Shown here: positions 24,738 through 35,829 of the stretch, one piece after another
How the letters are laid out: every line of letters begins with the position of its first letter
How positions within the stretch are numbered: position 1 is the first letter of the stretch
NCBI GenBank assembly: GCA_964247055.1
Contig: OZ176051.1
Span: forward strand, 12,834,001 to 12,898,000
Length of the DNA stretch: 64,000 nt
Direction of reading: 5' to 3'
Source of the DNA: Paragordius varius
Taxonomy: Eukaryota; Nematomorpha
Made by a program: the position numbers and the translations under genes
The notes under the pieces: model-generated
The model's input: the letters and a program-made list of their open reading frames with translations, nothing else
Told to the model about the DNA's origin: nothing
Database searches by the model: none

Positions 24738-25195
24738 TCCACCTCCACGTGGTGACAACCGGGAAACGTCAGCGTTTTAATGACGGCCAACGGGAGGGGT
24801 GGGTCGGAATTGGAGGATCTCAGAGTCGTGGATGGTATGAGAGCTCAACTGCTACAAAACAGTACGCTTACGATCGAAAATGTTAACCCTATGCTCGATA
24901 TAAAGATGCGCCGGGTGTCGAACCTAAGCGACACAGGTTGACAGCAAGCCTCCAACAAGGTTGGTAAACTGTTGGGAGTGGGAACGCACGATGATTGATG
25001 GGGGCCATTGATTATCAGGCCAATACACTCCGAGTAGGCCAGACCGTATAGGGGTTTTAAGAAATTAAAGGCTTTAAGAACTAGCAATCCCTAAGCATGG
25101 GTATATCTGCTTTCTCCGTTCTGGAGAGGCTATCGTTCCTATATGGAACTGTAAAGGACCGCTGGGTTAGCGGGACGTGTCAGAAAAATAGGGGT
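24738..25195. other. GC-rich island of unknown nature, possibly a LINE 5' leader
   Basis: About 460 bp have a roughly balanced base composition between very AT-rich flanks, with abrupt edges at 'CCACCTCCACGTGG' and 'GGGTTAGCGGGACGTGTC'. The plus strand has a frame from 24780 that reads 'ELEDLRVVDGMRAQLLQNST' and 'NVNPMLDIKMRRVSNLSDTG' before a stop. I know of no domain match. It lacks universal small- or large-subunit rRNA motifs and tRNA boxes. From memory, LINE elements of the endonuclease-RT type can carry GC-rich leaders of this style, so a truncated insertion is the most likely explanation; transferred DNA cannot be excluded. Confidence 0.35.
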
Positions 25196-25199
25196 AATT

Positions 25200-25312
25200 T
25201 TTAATCTTTTAAAAGATATAACTTATTTGAGGGTAAATTGTTTGAGGGTGAATTTGAATTGTTTAAGAATGATTTTGAAATTTTTAAGGGTGAATTTGAA
25301 TTGTAAATGGTA
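25200..25312 (+). repeat. Short degenerate tandem motif
   Basis: Units of the type 'TT(T/A)GAGGGTGAATTTGAATTG' recur three to four times with variation between 25228 and 25306. Non-coding. Confidence 0.5.
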
Positions 25313-25359
25313 TATATCTGCCAAACATTTTTCAACACCTTTGAAGTAGTTAAAGTGTT

Positions 25360-25735
25360 ACTCTGAGAGTGTGCCACATTGCGAAATTGTAAACTTCAGA
25401 TGGCGCCACGTCTGGAGTGTTCAGCGGATGCGAAAGAGCGATTTTGATATGTCTTTCGCTGGTTTTGCTATGAAAGACGGAGCATTAGAAATTATTTCAC
25501 CATGTCCTTTAGACATTTCCGGACGTTTTTTGATAAATGCATAGTTTAAATTAATCACTAGCTGGCGATAGCGTTGTGCATTAACGGTTTCGGTTTTCAA
25601 AAAAACATAATATACAATATGGCTTCAACAGACACAGAGTACTGCCTTTTGCCAAAGCGATTTGGCATTGGTGTGGATTAACCGGCTGGCAAGGTAGAAG
25701 CCACGATTTTTCTTCTTTCTATTTATGTTGTCTTC
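25360..25735 (-). mobile_element. Mariner transposase fragment, copy 1
   Basis: The minus strand carries decayed mariner transposase sequence in several frames. 'ETVNAQRYRQLVINLNYAF' and 'IKKRPEMSKGHGEI' match the mariner core ETvNa.rYrqqL..L..al..KRPe...rh.kvi. 'APSFIAKPAKDISKS' corresponds to the DNArPHvAkpvk.tl segment, with the first catalytic Asp replaced. 'PDVAPSEVYNFAMWHTL' corresponds to the PDLAPSDyHLFrsm.h.L block that contains the last catalytic Asp. Upstream, 'RLIHTNAKSLWQKAVLCVC' fits the IH..KvmLciWWD region. The N-terminal DNA-binding half and the inverted termini were not found. It is dead and touches the left edge of duplication copy B. Confidence 0.85.
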
Positions 25736-26160
25736 CAGAGTGCCCACACTCTTTCAAGTGAAACCAGAACTTTGCATTTTTGATTTAAATGTCTTAATCC
25801 ACAGAAAATTTTAAATATATGTCTGCGAACATACAATAACTTCAACAGGTATGAGTTCATGTTTAACGTCAGATGAACAAAGTAAAGTCAGTGTCAAATT
25901 AATCGTCTATGTAATTTTCGCTCACGTCTTTTTGATTAAAAATAATTTAAACGAGATAAGAAATTGGATTATAATGATGACAAAATTCTGGATGGTTACT
26001 TGTGCTTGGCAAAGATTATAAGTAAAATCTATTATTTCAAAAGATTTTTGCACCAAAAGCCCGCATTTTTGTATAGATAAAATTATAATAATAATGGTTA
26101 TCCATATAATATCAAACGTTGATCAAAATGTATCCAATAATGTAAATAGACAATCATTTT

Positions 26161-26182
26161 TACCCTAATATTTTTTAGGGTA
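26161..26182. promoter_or_regulatory. Conserved upstream inverted repeat, copy B
   Basis: This is the same TACCCTAA/TTAGGGTA inverted repeat as at 21017-21038, at the same distance from the TATA box of gene B. Confidence 0.35.
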
Positions 26183-26344
26183 GGATAATTGGGACTCAGT
26201 ACTACTAAATGAATATCGTTTATTTGTTTAATTTGCTTTTTGTTTGCACTGATTGACGCAAGTCGATTAAATAAACAATGAAAAGGGGTTAAGGTTGCCA
26301 AAAAATAGATCAAACCGGTTTACATCCGGTCCCTTTTTGAAGGC

Positions 26345-26352
26345 TATAAAAG
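26345..26352 (+). promoter_or_regulatory. TATA box of secreted-protein gene B
   Basis: TATAAAAG lies 95 bp before the ATG at 26440, as in gene A. Confidence 0.7.
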
Positions 26353-26439
26353 AGCGGGTATTTCCACGAAATTCATAACATTATTTTATCAAATTTTCTG
26401 TGAAATATACATCCACCAAATTTCCAAAATCTTACCACC

Positions 26440-27117
26440 ATGTACAAACATAGTCATATTCTTTTATTGCTTTGCATCGCCCTTTTTGCAAGTAAGTCAG
26501 TTATATAACTATATCATTTTATTTTTTTCTAATATTACTAATATGCCATTTTTGCCTTTTAATTTATTTATTAATCGATCATAAAGGTTTATCAATGGCA
26601 TGCAGATTTAACAATCAAAATATTAGGCTTGACAGATCCATCATTATAAAAACAAATCAATTAAACAGAGATGTTTTCGTGAATTGTCCTGATATGTCAA
26701 TAAGATTCAACATCCGACCTCAATTAGGAGGTAAACATCGCTTTCGCTAAAATGTAAAAATAAACAGAATATCGGATTATATTTATTAACTAAACTGATG
26801 TTTTTGATGCTTTAGTGATTGATCAAATAATCACAAACACACGCACAGATCGCATCTCAACTGAAATTCCTAGTTCGGGTGGCTCACCCGTCGTTATGTC
26901 TCCCCAAACTATTGTATATAGAGTAGCCCCTGCCTATGATGGCCCCATTACCGTAACGGTAAATTTTACCCTATATCTTTAATTGATATTTCGTTATTTC
27001 TGAAATAAAGATTTTACATTAAACTGATTTTACCATTTATACATTGTTTAATTTTTTGTATAGTATTCCAAATCTGGATTATTTATCCCTATTGTAGTTT
27101 CGTCAAGGAGGAATTGA
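26440..27117 (+). CDS. Secreted 130-residue protein, four exons (gene B)
   Basis: This is the paralogue of the gene at 21286. Exons are 26440-26491, 26587-26730, 26816-26958 and 27064-27117, with the same phases. The start context is ACCACCATG, slightly weaker than the GCCACCATG of gene A. The product has the same signal peptide and the same two mature-part cysteines. I count five nucleotide differences in the 393-nt coding sequence: two replacements (F7I in the signal peptide, K24R just after it) and three silent. Intron 2 differs by one base and intron 3 by none that I can see, so the similarity is not explained by protein selection alone. The gene looks intact and has its own TATA box and polyadenylation signal. 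Function unknown. Confidence 0.85.
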
Positions 27118-28676
27118 AGTTGCAAATGAAGATTTGTTATTATTTATGTAATAGTAAATTATAAATAAATTACTATTATATATTATATTAGTTTTTTTGA
27201 GCGAAACGATTTCAATCATTTTCTTAATAGATGCAATAAATTAAATTTTCCATTTTCCCACAAACTTCTAGGATGTATTGCCATCTTTTGCAAAAAAACC
27301 TTTAGTTATCATTATTATAATTGAAAATATTGTCTTTTAGTCTTGTTTTATTTAATATTGTAACTTACCATCTATGTATGAAGATGATGTGGCTCCTCAT
27401 CAGATAAAAATATAGGCTGCATCCAAAATTATTTAAACAAATATTTTTATTATAAATATATTTATAATAATTTTTTTCAAACCTATGAACCCCTTTAATT
27501 TTTTTCACATAATATACTACAAATAACTTTAGTAATGGGTCCTACTGGTAATAAGTTTTTATCCGGTCAGACCTGACCCTCATTACAAAAAACTAAAACT
27601 TAAAATTAACCGTTTAATTTTTATAATTGCCATAATCTATTAATTAGATATGCTGGATATTGGTTAAAAATTAGAGTTTTTAAATCACAAGTTTTTATGT
27701 CTTAAAAATGTATTTTTTTAATTTTCCAAATATGACACATTGATAACGATTGGACAGATTTATAAAATATTATACAAAAATACATATGTTCGAATTCTAA
27801 CCCTTATATTTTTATAAAAATAGTTAAAACTGTTCGGTACCTGGGAATTAAAATATATGTTATTTAAATTCTATAATTAAAAGTATCTGTACACATTATC
27901 GCTAAATTCAAACTTGTTATTACTCCACAATTACCGAAAGGGTTGATCATAATCTTACAAAAAACTAAGCGTTTACCAAAATTTATTTTAAAGACGTTTT
28001 AAAAATGGGATTTGAAACACATGTATAAAATTAGAATTTTGTTTTATTTTATGTATATAAATAAATAAATAAACAAAAATAATTGCAATTGATTTTTACA
28101 TACAATGACCTTCAATCAATTTCATTTGTAAACTGGACAGTTTATCTAACTAAAGACACTAAAACCTAGATTTTTTACCCATAAACTCAGAATTTTCATG
28201 ATGTTTTTGTTTCGGAGCCTAAATAGGGATATATATTATGATAATTCTCAATGGAAAACCGCAGTGTTTTTATATTATATAATACTAAACCATTCGTAAA
28301 GATTTGTTTTCTACGAATGTCGGATATTTTAAAGAACCGTTGTCGCTGCCGCTGTAGCTTTAAGTATTTAAATTTTATCCAAAAACAATTAAGAAAAATA
28401 ATCATAACCTATTTTATCATTGTTTTAAAGCATTTCATGGCTCCTTAAAGATGCTAACAGATAAAACACTTAAAAAATCCCACATATTTGGATGCAAAAT
28501 GGATTTAATCACTTCAATCTTTAGATAAATAGATTTGTATTCATTATATTTTAAAATAAAATCTCCTTTTCCGGCATATTGCAAAAATTTTAATTTCTAC
28601 GCAAATATTTATTTAAAAATATTTGTTTGGTATACTACCTAATATATAAAAAAATATCGTGTGATACAGGGTTGAA

Positions 28677-28924
28677 AACCTGTTAGAACAGCGGATTCGT
28701 CCGCGAAAAAATTGGAAATTTTCCAAAAATGTGCTTATAAAATCTTAGTAAAATAGATAATTTTAATTTTTCCAAATAAGTCAATTTAAATAGCAAGAAC
28801 GAGAAAAAATTGTTACATTCTGTTGTTATTTTGCCGACTTATGTTTGAAGTCTAACAAATTATTTATAAATGCCCATATATTACAAATGCGGCCCGCAAG
28901 CTATTTGTGTTGGAAACATTTCTG
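28677..28924. mobile_element. hAT-type MITE in duplication copy B
   Basis: Orthologous to the MITE at 23288-23565. The left part is rearranged (CAGGGTTGAAAACCTGTTAG) and the right part keeps the 'GCGGCCCGCAAGCTATTTGT' block. It ends at the inverse of CAGAAATG. Confidence 0.6.
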
Positions 28925-29140
28925 TGTTAGAAGGATCACAAAAAATACGCCTTCTCACGTAAAATAAAATAAATAAACAAGGTTTCGCTTTTCAATAATT
29001 TATAAAGGTAAAAAATTATCTAAAATCACTTTTTCTATTTATATCAATGTTAGATGTGATTGGAATAAACTTTGATTTTAGCGTTAGAATTGAAGATATT
29101 TTGCAGGGATTTGGTAAATGGCGTCTAAGTAGTTTGATAA

Positions 29141-30099
29141 CATATTATATTATATTTTATTTAGATAATTTTGTTTATTTATATAATTTTCATTAGTAGC
29201 GAAGTATAAAATCAAATTGAAACCTTCTCGGTAGCTTTATCATAATTTCAAGGACAAGTAACCCCTATTTGAATCGAATGTTAAAGCATTTTCCTGTAGC
29301 CAAAAAATTTCCCATAATGTATTATAATTTTTTATCCGTTATTATTACCATTAAAGTATATTTTTATCGATTGGTAAGCCCTAAAACTAATAGCTTTTTG
29401 ATAATGATAAATTTCCTTTAAAATAAGTGTATATGTTTCTATATTGTTTAGTGTACTGAGCCTTATAATATATTTTAGGCTGCATAAAAAAATTTACTCA
29501 ACTTGGATCCAGAAAGTAGTGAAAATTTACACGGTGCCCAAAAAAATCCTGATTAAAGATATAGATTTTGTTAGGAAAAGGTATCAGAGTTATCACATTG
29601 CTTCTGGTTTTAACCTTGAAGTAATTCAAGTTATTTACACTTTTTAGATAACTGCATTATATTAAAAAATAGCAAATTTTGCGCACATTTTGTTATATAA
29701 AAATTTTTGGTGAAAGGTGAATGCTTGATTCCAAAAATATATCATAAACTAAATATAAAAAGCAAAACATTTTAGAAATCTTAATTTAAGATGTGGGCTC
29801 CAATTTTTTCGCCTAGCGAAAGTCAGCTAGTAATATTTAAATAAACGCAAAAATCCTAAGATTGCATTAAAAAGTCTCTAATATATGCTAAATTTTGACA
29901 TAATATTTCCGGTTGAGTGATAATAAGAACACACTGGTTTGGTAGAACTAAGGTTGGAACCCATCTGAAAGATCAGGATAGAACAAATTTTGGTACCATT
30001 AACTTATAAGTAAAGGCCGCCGGTCCCAAACCCGCTTATTATAGTTTTTTTAACAACAAACGCCGAATTCGGTTACAACAGTTGAGAATCTAGTTTTTT
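29141..30099. other. AT-rich intergenic stretch
   Basis: The frame at 29444-29647 has no recognisable features. No element termini were identified. Confidence 0.5.
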
Positions 30100-31850
30100 T
30101 GGACTGGTTCGAACAACACTCTGCTACCAATAAATTCTGTCACTAAGTTTGATAAATACACTATACTAGTAAAGCTAAAACAAGTTTGTTATAATTATTA
30201 TATTTTTGACTGAACGTAAGTTCATTATTTTTGAGACATGTTGGCATGCGACGGTCTCCTTAATAGCAACCCTAAAAAGGATGAGCGAAATCATTTAATA
30301 TTATTATAAATTGTTACATCTATAAAAATATTTGATTTAAGTCATATTAGCATTTTGGTACGGTAAATTAGTAGCATACCTAAAATTTATAAAAAACCAA
30401 TTTTATTATAAAAACACTCGTACATAAATCGTTGTCGCTAATTTTTTTAACACAATATATCACCTTGTTATCTGAGTTTTTCTCATATTTTCATAATGTA
30501 CATTTATAATGAAACATATTAATATAGATAGATATATGAATTCAACAAACTAAGCTTTACTAATTCTCAAATGTGATAATGCCTTATATTTTAGAAATTA
30601 TCGATAATTCCCTGTTTTTGCGTTCATTTTATGGTCTTAAACCTATCTATTGCACATTTAATAATCAAGACTTGAAACAAATATACCAGTTTTATTTAAG
30701 AAATTCAATTAATTGGTGTTTATTACTAATAAAATGTTTTTAATACCAAATTTTCACAAACTCCGACGCTAGTAACAAGATTTTTAACAGTTCAGGGCGA
30801 TTAAAATAGTTCCTAACTCCTCTCCTTTGTGTATGATTAATTTCGTTTTTTTCAAATCTTGTTTGTTTAGAGTTGTATTAAATTCTAGCATAATTATATA
30901 TAAAGCCTTATTAAAATGGTTAAATATTTAAAAATCTAACTTTTGATAACAATAGATAGACAATATCTTCGATTTCATCCCAAAACGCAGGTAATTTGAA
31001 TTTTAAATTCTTTAGCGCCTACACCAGGGGTGTTCAAAACAAATGACTTTGCGAGCCGCATTTGTGGATCGAAAAGTCCGACGGGCCGAGTTCTTAAATT
31101 ATATGCGAATCAACAATTATTTTATTAGTTTCAAACACATTAGACTGTAAAAACTACCATATATTTATCAATTTTTCTAGTTCATTGGCAATTGGAAAGA
31201 CTTATCTAAAAATATAATTAATAATAAAAGATTATTTGATAGGAAAGGTGCTATTAGATAAACGCATAGATTAGATATTTTGGATTGAATGTTTCAAGTT
31301 TAAAACGCTTTTTTGGAGTCGTTCGCCTTCTTATCAAATAAAGTTGCTTTTATAAAAACGTTGATTAAATTTCATGTTTTAAAGTTACCCATAAACTTAA
31401 TTGTATTTTCACATGAATTGGATAATAGCCAATGACAAAATATTTGGTTTTCATCATATTGCATCACGTAAATAACTTTATACCAAAGACATAACCGAGC
31501 TAAACCAAAAACATTAAGTATTTATAAAAAATAAAAAAAAGAGCTAGCAATTACCCTAAAATACCCAATTTTTCGCCATTAACATAATTGCAAAATTATA
31601 TATTGTAATGTAATATTATTATCAAAGTACGATATGATGTATAACAACACACACTTTAGCAAATAGATGAAAGAGTTTTTGGAGTAACCAACATTGTTAA
31701 GGTTTGTGAGTAAAACCACCAGGGGCAGAAATTAACCTATATAGAAGGAGAGATGAATTAGCTAAGCAAAAATAACTATATATATATATATATATGTTTG
31801 AGCGAGGGTATGAATAGAAAGTTTACCATTCCTAATCAAATAACATGTTG
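30100..31850. repeat. Diverged duplicate of about 16.3-18.2 kb
   Basis: Shared ordered blocks include 'CTGCTACCAATAAA', 'GGCGATTAAA(A/T)TAGTTC', 'CAGGTAATTTG', 'AATATTTGGTTTTCATCATA', 'CTAGCAA..TACCCTAAAA(C/T)AC' and 'GGAGAGAT'. Long insertions separate the blocks. Among them is a hAT-like terminus starting at 31024 (CAGGGGTGTTCAAAAC, then GCGAGCCGCATTTG), which interrupts this copy. No coding sequence is evident. Confidence 0.55.
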
Positions 31851-32790
31851 TGCGTAATTAATTATCAAAAACAATTAAACCAGATTTAAATTTTAAGCTT
31901 GTATAAATCTTTGTTCTAGACGAATAAATGTGTGGAACCCCTTTTAATTCGCCCAAAGGACCGATAACTTTCATCAAGTGAAACCATTTAATTTATTAAT
32001 CATTTGATTAAAATAATTACCATTAATTGTGTTACTGCAAATATTTCAAATACTTTTCAACTTGGGATTAAAATATGACTAGTGCAAACTTTTTGAAGTT
32101 CTTATTTATTTTGTTAACTAATTTTTAATATAATTAACTAGTTGTTGATATTATATTTAAAATTTAGGCCTAAAATTTTTTTCAACTATAATTTTATATT
32201 GTAATAATATCTAATTCGTATCTAAATAAATCCGTTGTATATACTTTTAAACAGCTAAATTATAGCTTAGTCTTAACAGTGTTTTAGGCTGAAAGGAGAA
32301 AATATTAAGTCATAACCTATTTTGAAATCGCATTTGGATAAATTAAATTTATGACTTTTTGGGCAGTTTTAAAATTTTCAAAAAGTTTTTGTTTAATAGA
32401 ACAATTAGCCCTTTTCTTAAGAATTTCAAAGTTTTAAAAATTCTGCCCTATATAGATAAACCAAGTATTTTATGATATTAGGCAAACAAATAATATCCCA
32501 AATCGTATTGAAAATTTTCATGAGATATTAAGTATATATATATATGACTTACAAAATTTACTAAAAGTTGTGTGAGCCTTGCGTTTTTATTTGTGATACT
32601 TAATTATAAAATACACATTATGAATGGTATTGATGGGAAGACAAAACAAATTGATTATAACATTTCCCTTAGAAAATAGTCTTAATGGATAAACATTATT
32701 CCCATAAAGTGATATACATATTGTGTAATCCAACAGCTATTGATCTCAGAAAAGATTTATCAATTCTTATATATGTTCTATATAAGCGGT
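31851..32790. other. AT-rich intergenic stretch
   Basis: Nothing recognised beyond short AT microsatellites (for example 32534-32543). Confidence 0.5.
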
Positions 32791-32795
32791 TTTTT

Positions 32796-33047
32796 ACACG
32801 AATGGCTTCACGGGCTGCATTTTTAACTCAAAAAATCGGGCCACATTCAAAATTACAATATATATTTGATTATTTTCAAACATAAGACTGTAAAATGCAA
32901 ACACAATATCATTTTTTTGTACGTCGCCAATTGAATAGACTTATGCAAGAATTTTTTGAGAAATATCAATTTTACTTTTTGCGAGCATTTTATTTCAGGC
33001 AGGCCGCACTTAATGTCTCGGTAAGCCGCATGTCGAACCCCGTGCTA
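32796..33047. mobile_element. hAT-type MITE, degenerate
   Basis: 'GGCTTCACGGGCTGCATTTT' and 'ATCGGGCC' at the left and 'GTAAGCCGCATGTCGAACCC' at the right have the layout of the other hAT MITEs. Internal blocks ('TTTCAAACATAAGACTGTAA', 'CCAATTGAATAGACTTATGC') resemble the interior of the element that starts at 31024, so the two belong to one family. The left end is uncertain. Confidence 0.45.
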
Positions 33048-34080
33048 GATATTAGTTCGACTAATATACGGTTCTTGAGTAGTAACATCTTTAAAAAATC
33101 ATAAAGCCTGAACTTATTTCATATGTTCGGATCTATTTAAAGCGTTTTTATATATAAAGATTGTGTCATGATCGGGATAATGGCCTATGTATTTACCCTT
33201 GACTGGGGTCATACAGCAGCAGTGCAATGTATTCAGGTATCAAAATTTATTAAAATACAGTTTATATCCCATTTGCACCTACTTCATGAGCATTCTTTAA
33301 AACAGTTCAAGTTTATCCGTGAACAAAACTTTGCTGAACACTCATAAACATTAAAATACATATATACTTATCTTAACGATAATTTTAATTTGATAAATAT
33401 ATTTAATCATCCCTATGAATTGGGTTTTTTTATCAATCGGAAATTTGTAACAATACTGAAAACAACTATCATGAATAATATATAATATATTATTATTGGA
33501 GATATTTTAACATCAACATTAAAATTCTATGTTAATTGTGTAATAGAAGCAAATTTAATAATGCATCTATTATAATTGGTGCCTTATTTTAGAGAATGTT
33601 GGCTATAAATAAATTTTGATGGGTTCACGCCCTTTCAAGAACATTGGCCAACAAACACCATTTTCATCGCCTGGGAATCCCCCTAGGGCAAGTTTAACGC
33701 TCATATATTTACATTAAGACAAATGGTGGGCAACTATGCTCTCTTTTGAAAATTGGTTGGAATAATAAAATTTTGAGGTTTTTTTCATAAATCTAATTTT
33801 ACGTGTTTAGCGGCTTCAAGGTCTCAATTAAGAAAAGGGATTAAACTGGGCGTTTTCATGCATGATTCAAAAATTTCATCGTTTTTAAAAGACCTACACG
33901 TTTTATAGAAAATTTCTCCAAATAAATTTTACTAAATATTATAAAATATACTATCAAAACGATGTTGCTTTTTATGGTAATTATAAAGGATTCCCAAAAT
34001 TTTAAACAATAAGAATTGTAAGGCTCTTTGCTGCTAAATATACGCAAAAAACCGCAATCGCGCAACGAAAAATAATATGT
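33048..34080. other. Intergenic stretch
   Basis: No gene is supported. The minus-strand frame at 34107-33856 has no features. Confidence 0.5.
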
Positions 34081-34086
34081 TTGAAG

Positions 34087-34409
34087 GGACAAAATAATAA
34101 ACAACACAATTTAATTAAAATCAATCCCGATATGTCATTGATTGGAATGTTCATCTGCACCAAACAATCCTACTCTTGCCACATTATGAGATCTAACTCA
34201 TTGGAAAGTACTTAATGTTGGGAAAGGTTAGTGGTACACCCAGAAAGGGCGGAAAAAGAATAAGGTTGATAGGCATTACTTGTACTAATCCAATATTAAA
34301 ACTAAACGCAATCTATAGAGGAATTTTAGCATTATTGCAAAAAGTCGACCTCGACACAATACTAATTCGCAATAAAAATTGGTTTAAAAAAATACGTAAA
34401 ATCACATAA
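34087..34409 (+). mobile_element. LINE 3' fragment, second copy of the 12.3-kb type
   Basis: The nucleotide sequence parallels 12440-12740: 'AAAATCAATCCCGATATGTC' here against 'AAAATCAATCCCGACATGTC' there, then 'GGAATGT(C/T)CATC', 'GCCACATTATGAG' and 'GCAAAAAGTCGACCTCGAC'. The translated end contains 'LGKVSGTPRKGGKRIRLIGI', the mlGkv.G.r.rGrpr.rw segment of endonuclease-RT LINEs. Frameshifts split the frame. It ends near the start of the chitin synthase pseudogene block. Confidence 0.8.
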
Positions 34410-34603
34410 ATAAAAATTTGGTAAAGAGTTATTTTATTGCACATTGTACAGAATGTTAGTTATATAAATCTTTTCCAACACAATTTGATGGAGAAAGTCA
34501 TATCGATCAAAGTATCTAAAACTTAAGTTTTTATTAATCTAAGAAGAAGCATTTTCAATAAAACATAAAGCTACCTGTCTTCAGTCAAATCCATTTACCT
34601 TTA

Positions 34604-35046
34604 TTCCGCTCTCAGGAACTTTTCTATACGTTTGTTGAGTATATGGGTCGCTAGGATATTCCCCTTTATGGCGCAAAAATCCCCGGACAAACATATAGCT
34701 CCACCAAACATGTGGTCGGCATTTACCTCTAACCAATGCTTTTGTATGTATTCAAAGCGTGGCCCAAAAACTGTTTCCGCGGCCATTAACCTATAAAAAA
34801 ATAGAATTTTTTTACCCTCCCAAACATACCGCCGGGTTTTTGATTGCTAATCAAAAAATTAACTAGGGCATTAAGAGTTTCTAAAGGGAAACATATATCA
34901 CCATCTATCATTACCATGACACATTTAATAATGTCGAATTTGACTATTAAAGCCTTGTCATTGGAATTTTTCCCCAAATAATCCAAAATGTATATATAAA
35001 ATCTAATAAAAAAGGGATCATTGGGGTTGGGTGTCACATCGGTCAT
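34604..35046 (-). pseudogene. Chitin synthase catalytic-domain pseudogene fragment, copy 1
   Basis: Chitin synthase (family 2 glycosyltransferase) makes chitin from UDP-GlcNAc at the plasma membrane. The upstream block (35046-34817) reads 'FIRFYIYILDYLGK' and then 'VMVMIDGDICFPLETLNAL', matching the LaLDGDvdF.p.av..LVd catalytic region with its Asp pair, and ends 'GGMFGR' (family: GaaCGRih). The downstream block (34790-34604) contains 'FEYIQKHWLEVNADHMFGG' and 'AICLSGDFCAIKGNIL', matching FEYA..HWLqKa.EH.fG...CsPGcFslfRg.aL. Between them is a 25-nt GT...AG gap that looks like a very short intron. Compared with copy 2, 8 nt are missing just before 'FEY', which shifts the frame. The Q(R/Q)RRW part and all membrane segments are absent. 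This is therefore a fragment of a dead gene; the working gene is not in the window. Confidence 0.8.
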
Positions 35047-35829
35047 ATAATAAACGGTCTGATTGGCTATAAATATACTTATTGGAGGTGATAACTAGTC
35101 AAACAAATATTAAATATAAGTTGATGAACCAAAAAACCGTTCAACTTTTTTCAATAATCCATAATCATAAATGGATATTTTATAAAATATTAAAATCTTA
35201 CAATATTTTTACTTGAAATATAATGAAGAGGTCTATTGTTTTCTATATTGATTCACGAATGCGTCTTATTAGGGGGCTTATTGTATTGTTTTACATTTGA
35301 TAAAGAGTTAATAATTGAAAACTAAATTATATTGAGTAAATTACGCATTGGCGCTTTATTCTACATAAAATATGAGTGAACATTTAAATTTATATTTATA
35401 ATCGGGATTTAAACAAATATAAATTTTCAATTTATTTAATGCGCGTTTCTTTATCAATTAATTCAAAGATAAAATCATGATTTTATAAATGAGAATTTAA
35501 AAAAATGGTAAATACAACCCTGCTTACCGTTCGTCACTTAAATAGGCTTAATTTTCTGTTTATTCTACAATAGGGGTTATGATTTCCAAATAATAAAATT
35601 TAAAATATAAAAGTAAAATATAGGTAAAAACTTCATTGCAAAAACAGTTGTTAAGGAATGGAAATGATTGAACCATTTATATATAAATTTCACAATGACA
35701 TTTATACATAACCGTATATGGCTTGTAATTCGAAAAAAATTTTTATATTTACAGTACCTGACTCTATCTTTTCCAAACTTTTATGTAAGATTTATTTTTA
35801 AGATGCAAAACCAATCGGGCTTTAGATGG

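Larger units (their letters stand above)
25733..29140 (+). repeat. Segmental duplication, copy B
   Basis: This is the direct-repeat partner of 20476-23770, with a spacing of about 5.15 kb in the core. It contains the second secreted-protein gene, the same MITE and the same conserved segment near its right end. Flanks of the gene are clearly more diverged from copy A than the gene itself. Confidence 0.85.

Noticed and set aside
24845-25087. 80-codon minus-strand frame in the GC island
   Set aside because: Stop codons are rarer in GC-richer DNA, and the translation shows no family resemblance.
24738-25195. Ribosomal RNA fragment
   Set aside because: None of the universal small- or large-subunit motifs that I know are present in either orientation.
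31024-33047. Single 2-kb hAT element
   Set aside because: Internal words are repeated near both ends, which fits two separate MITEs of one family better than one element. The flanking 8 bp do not match.
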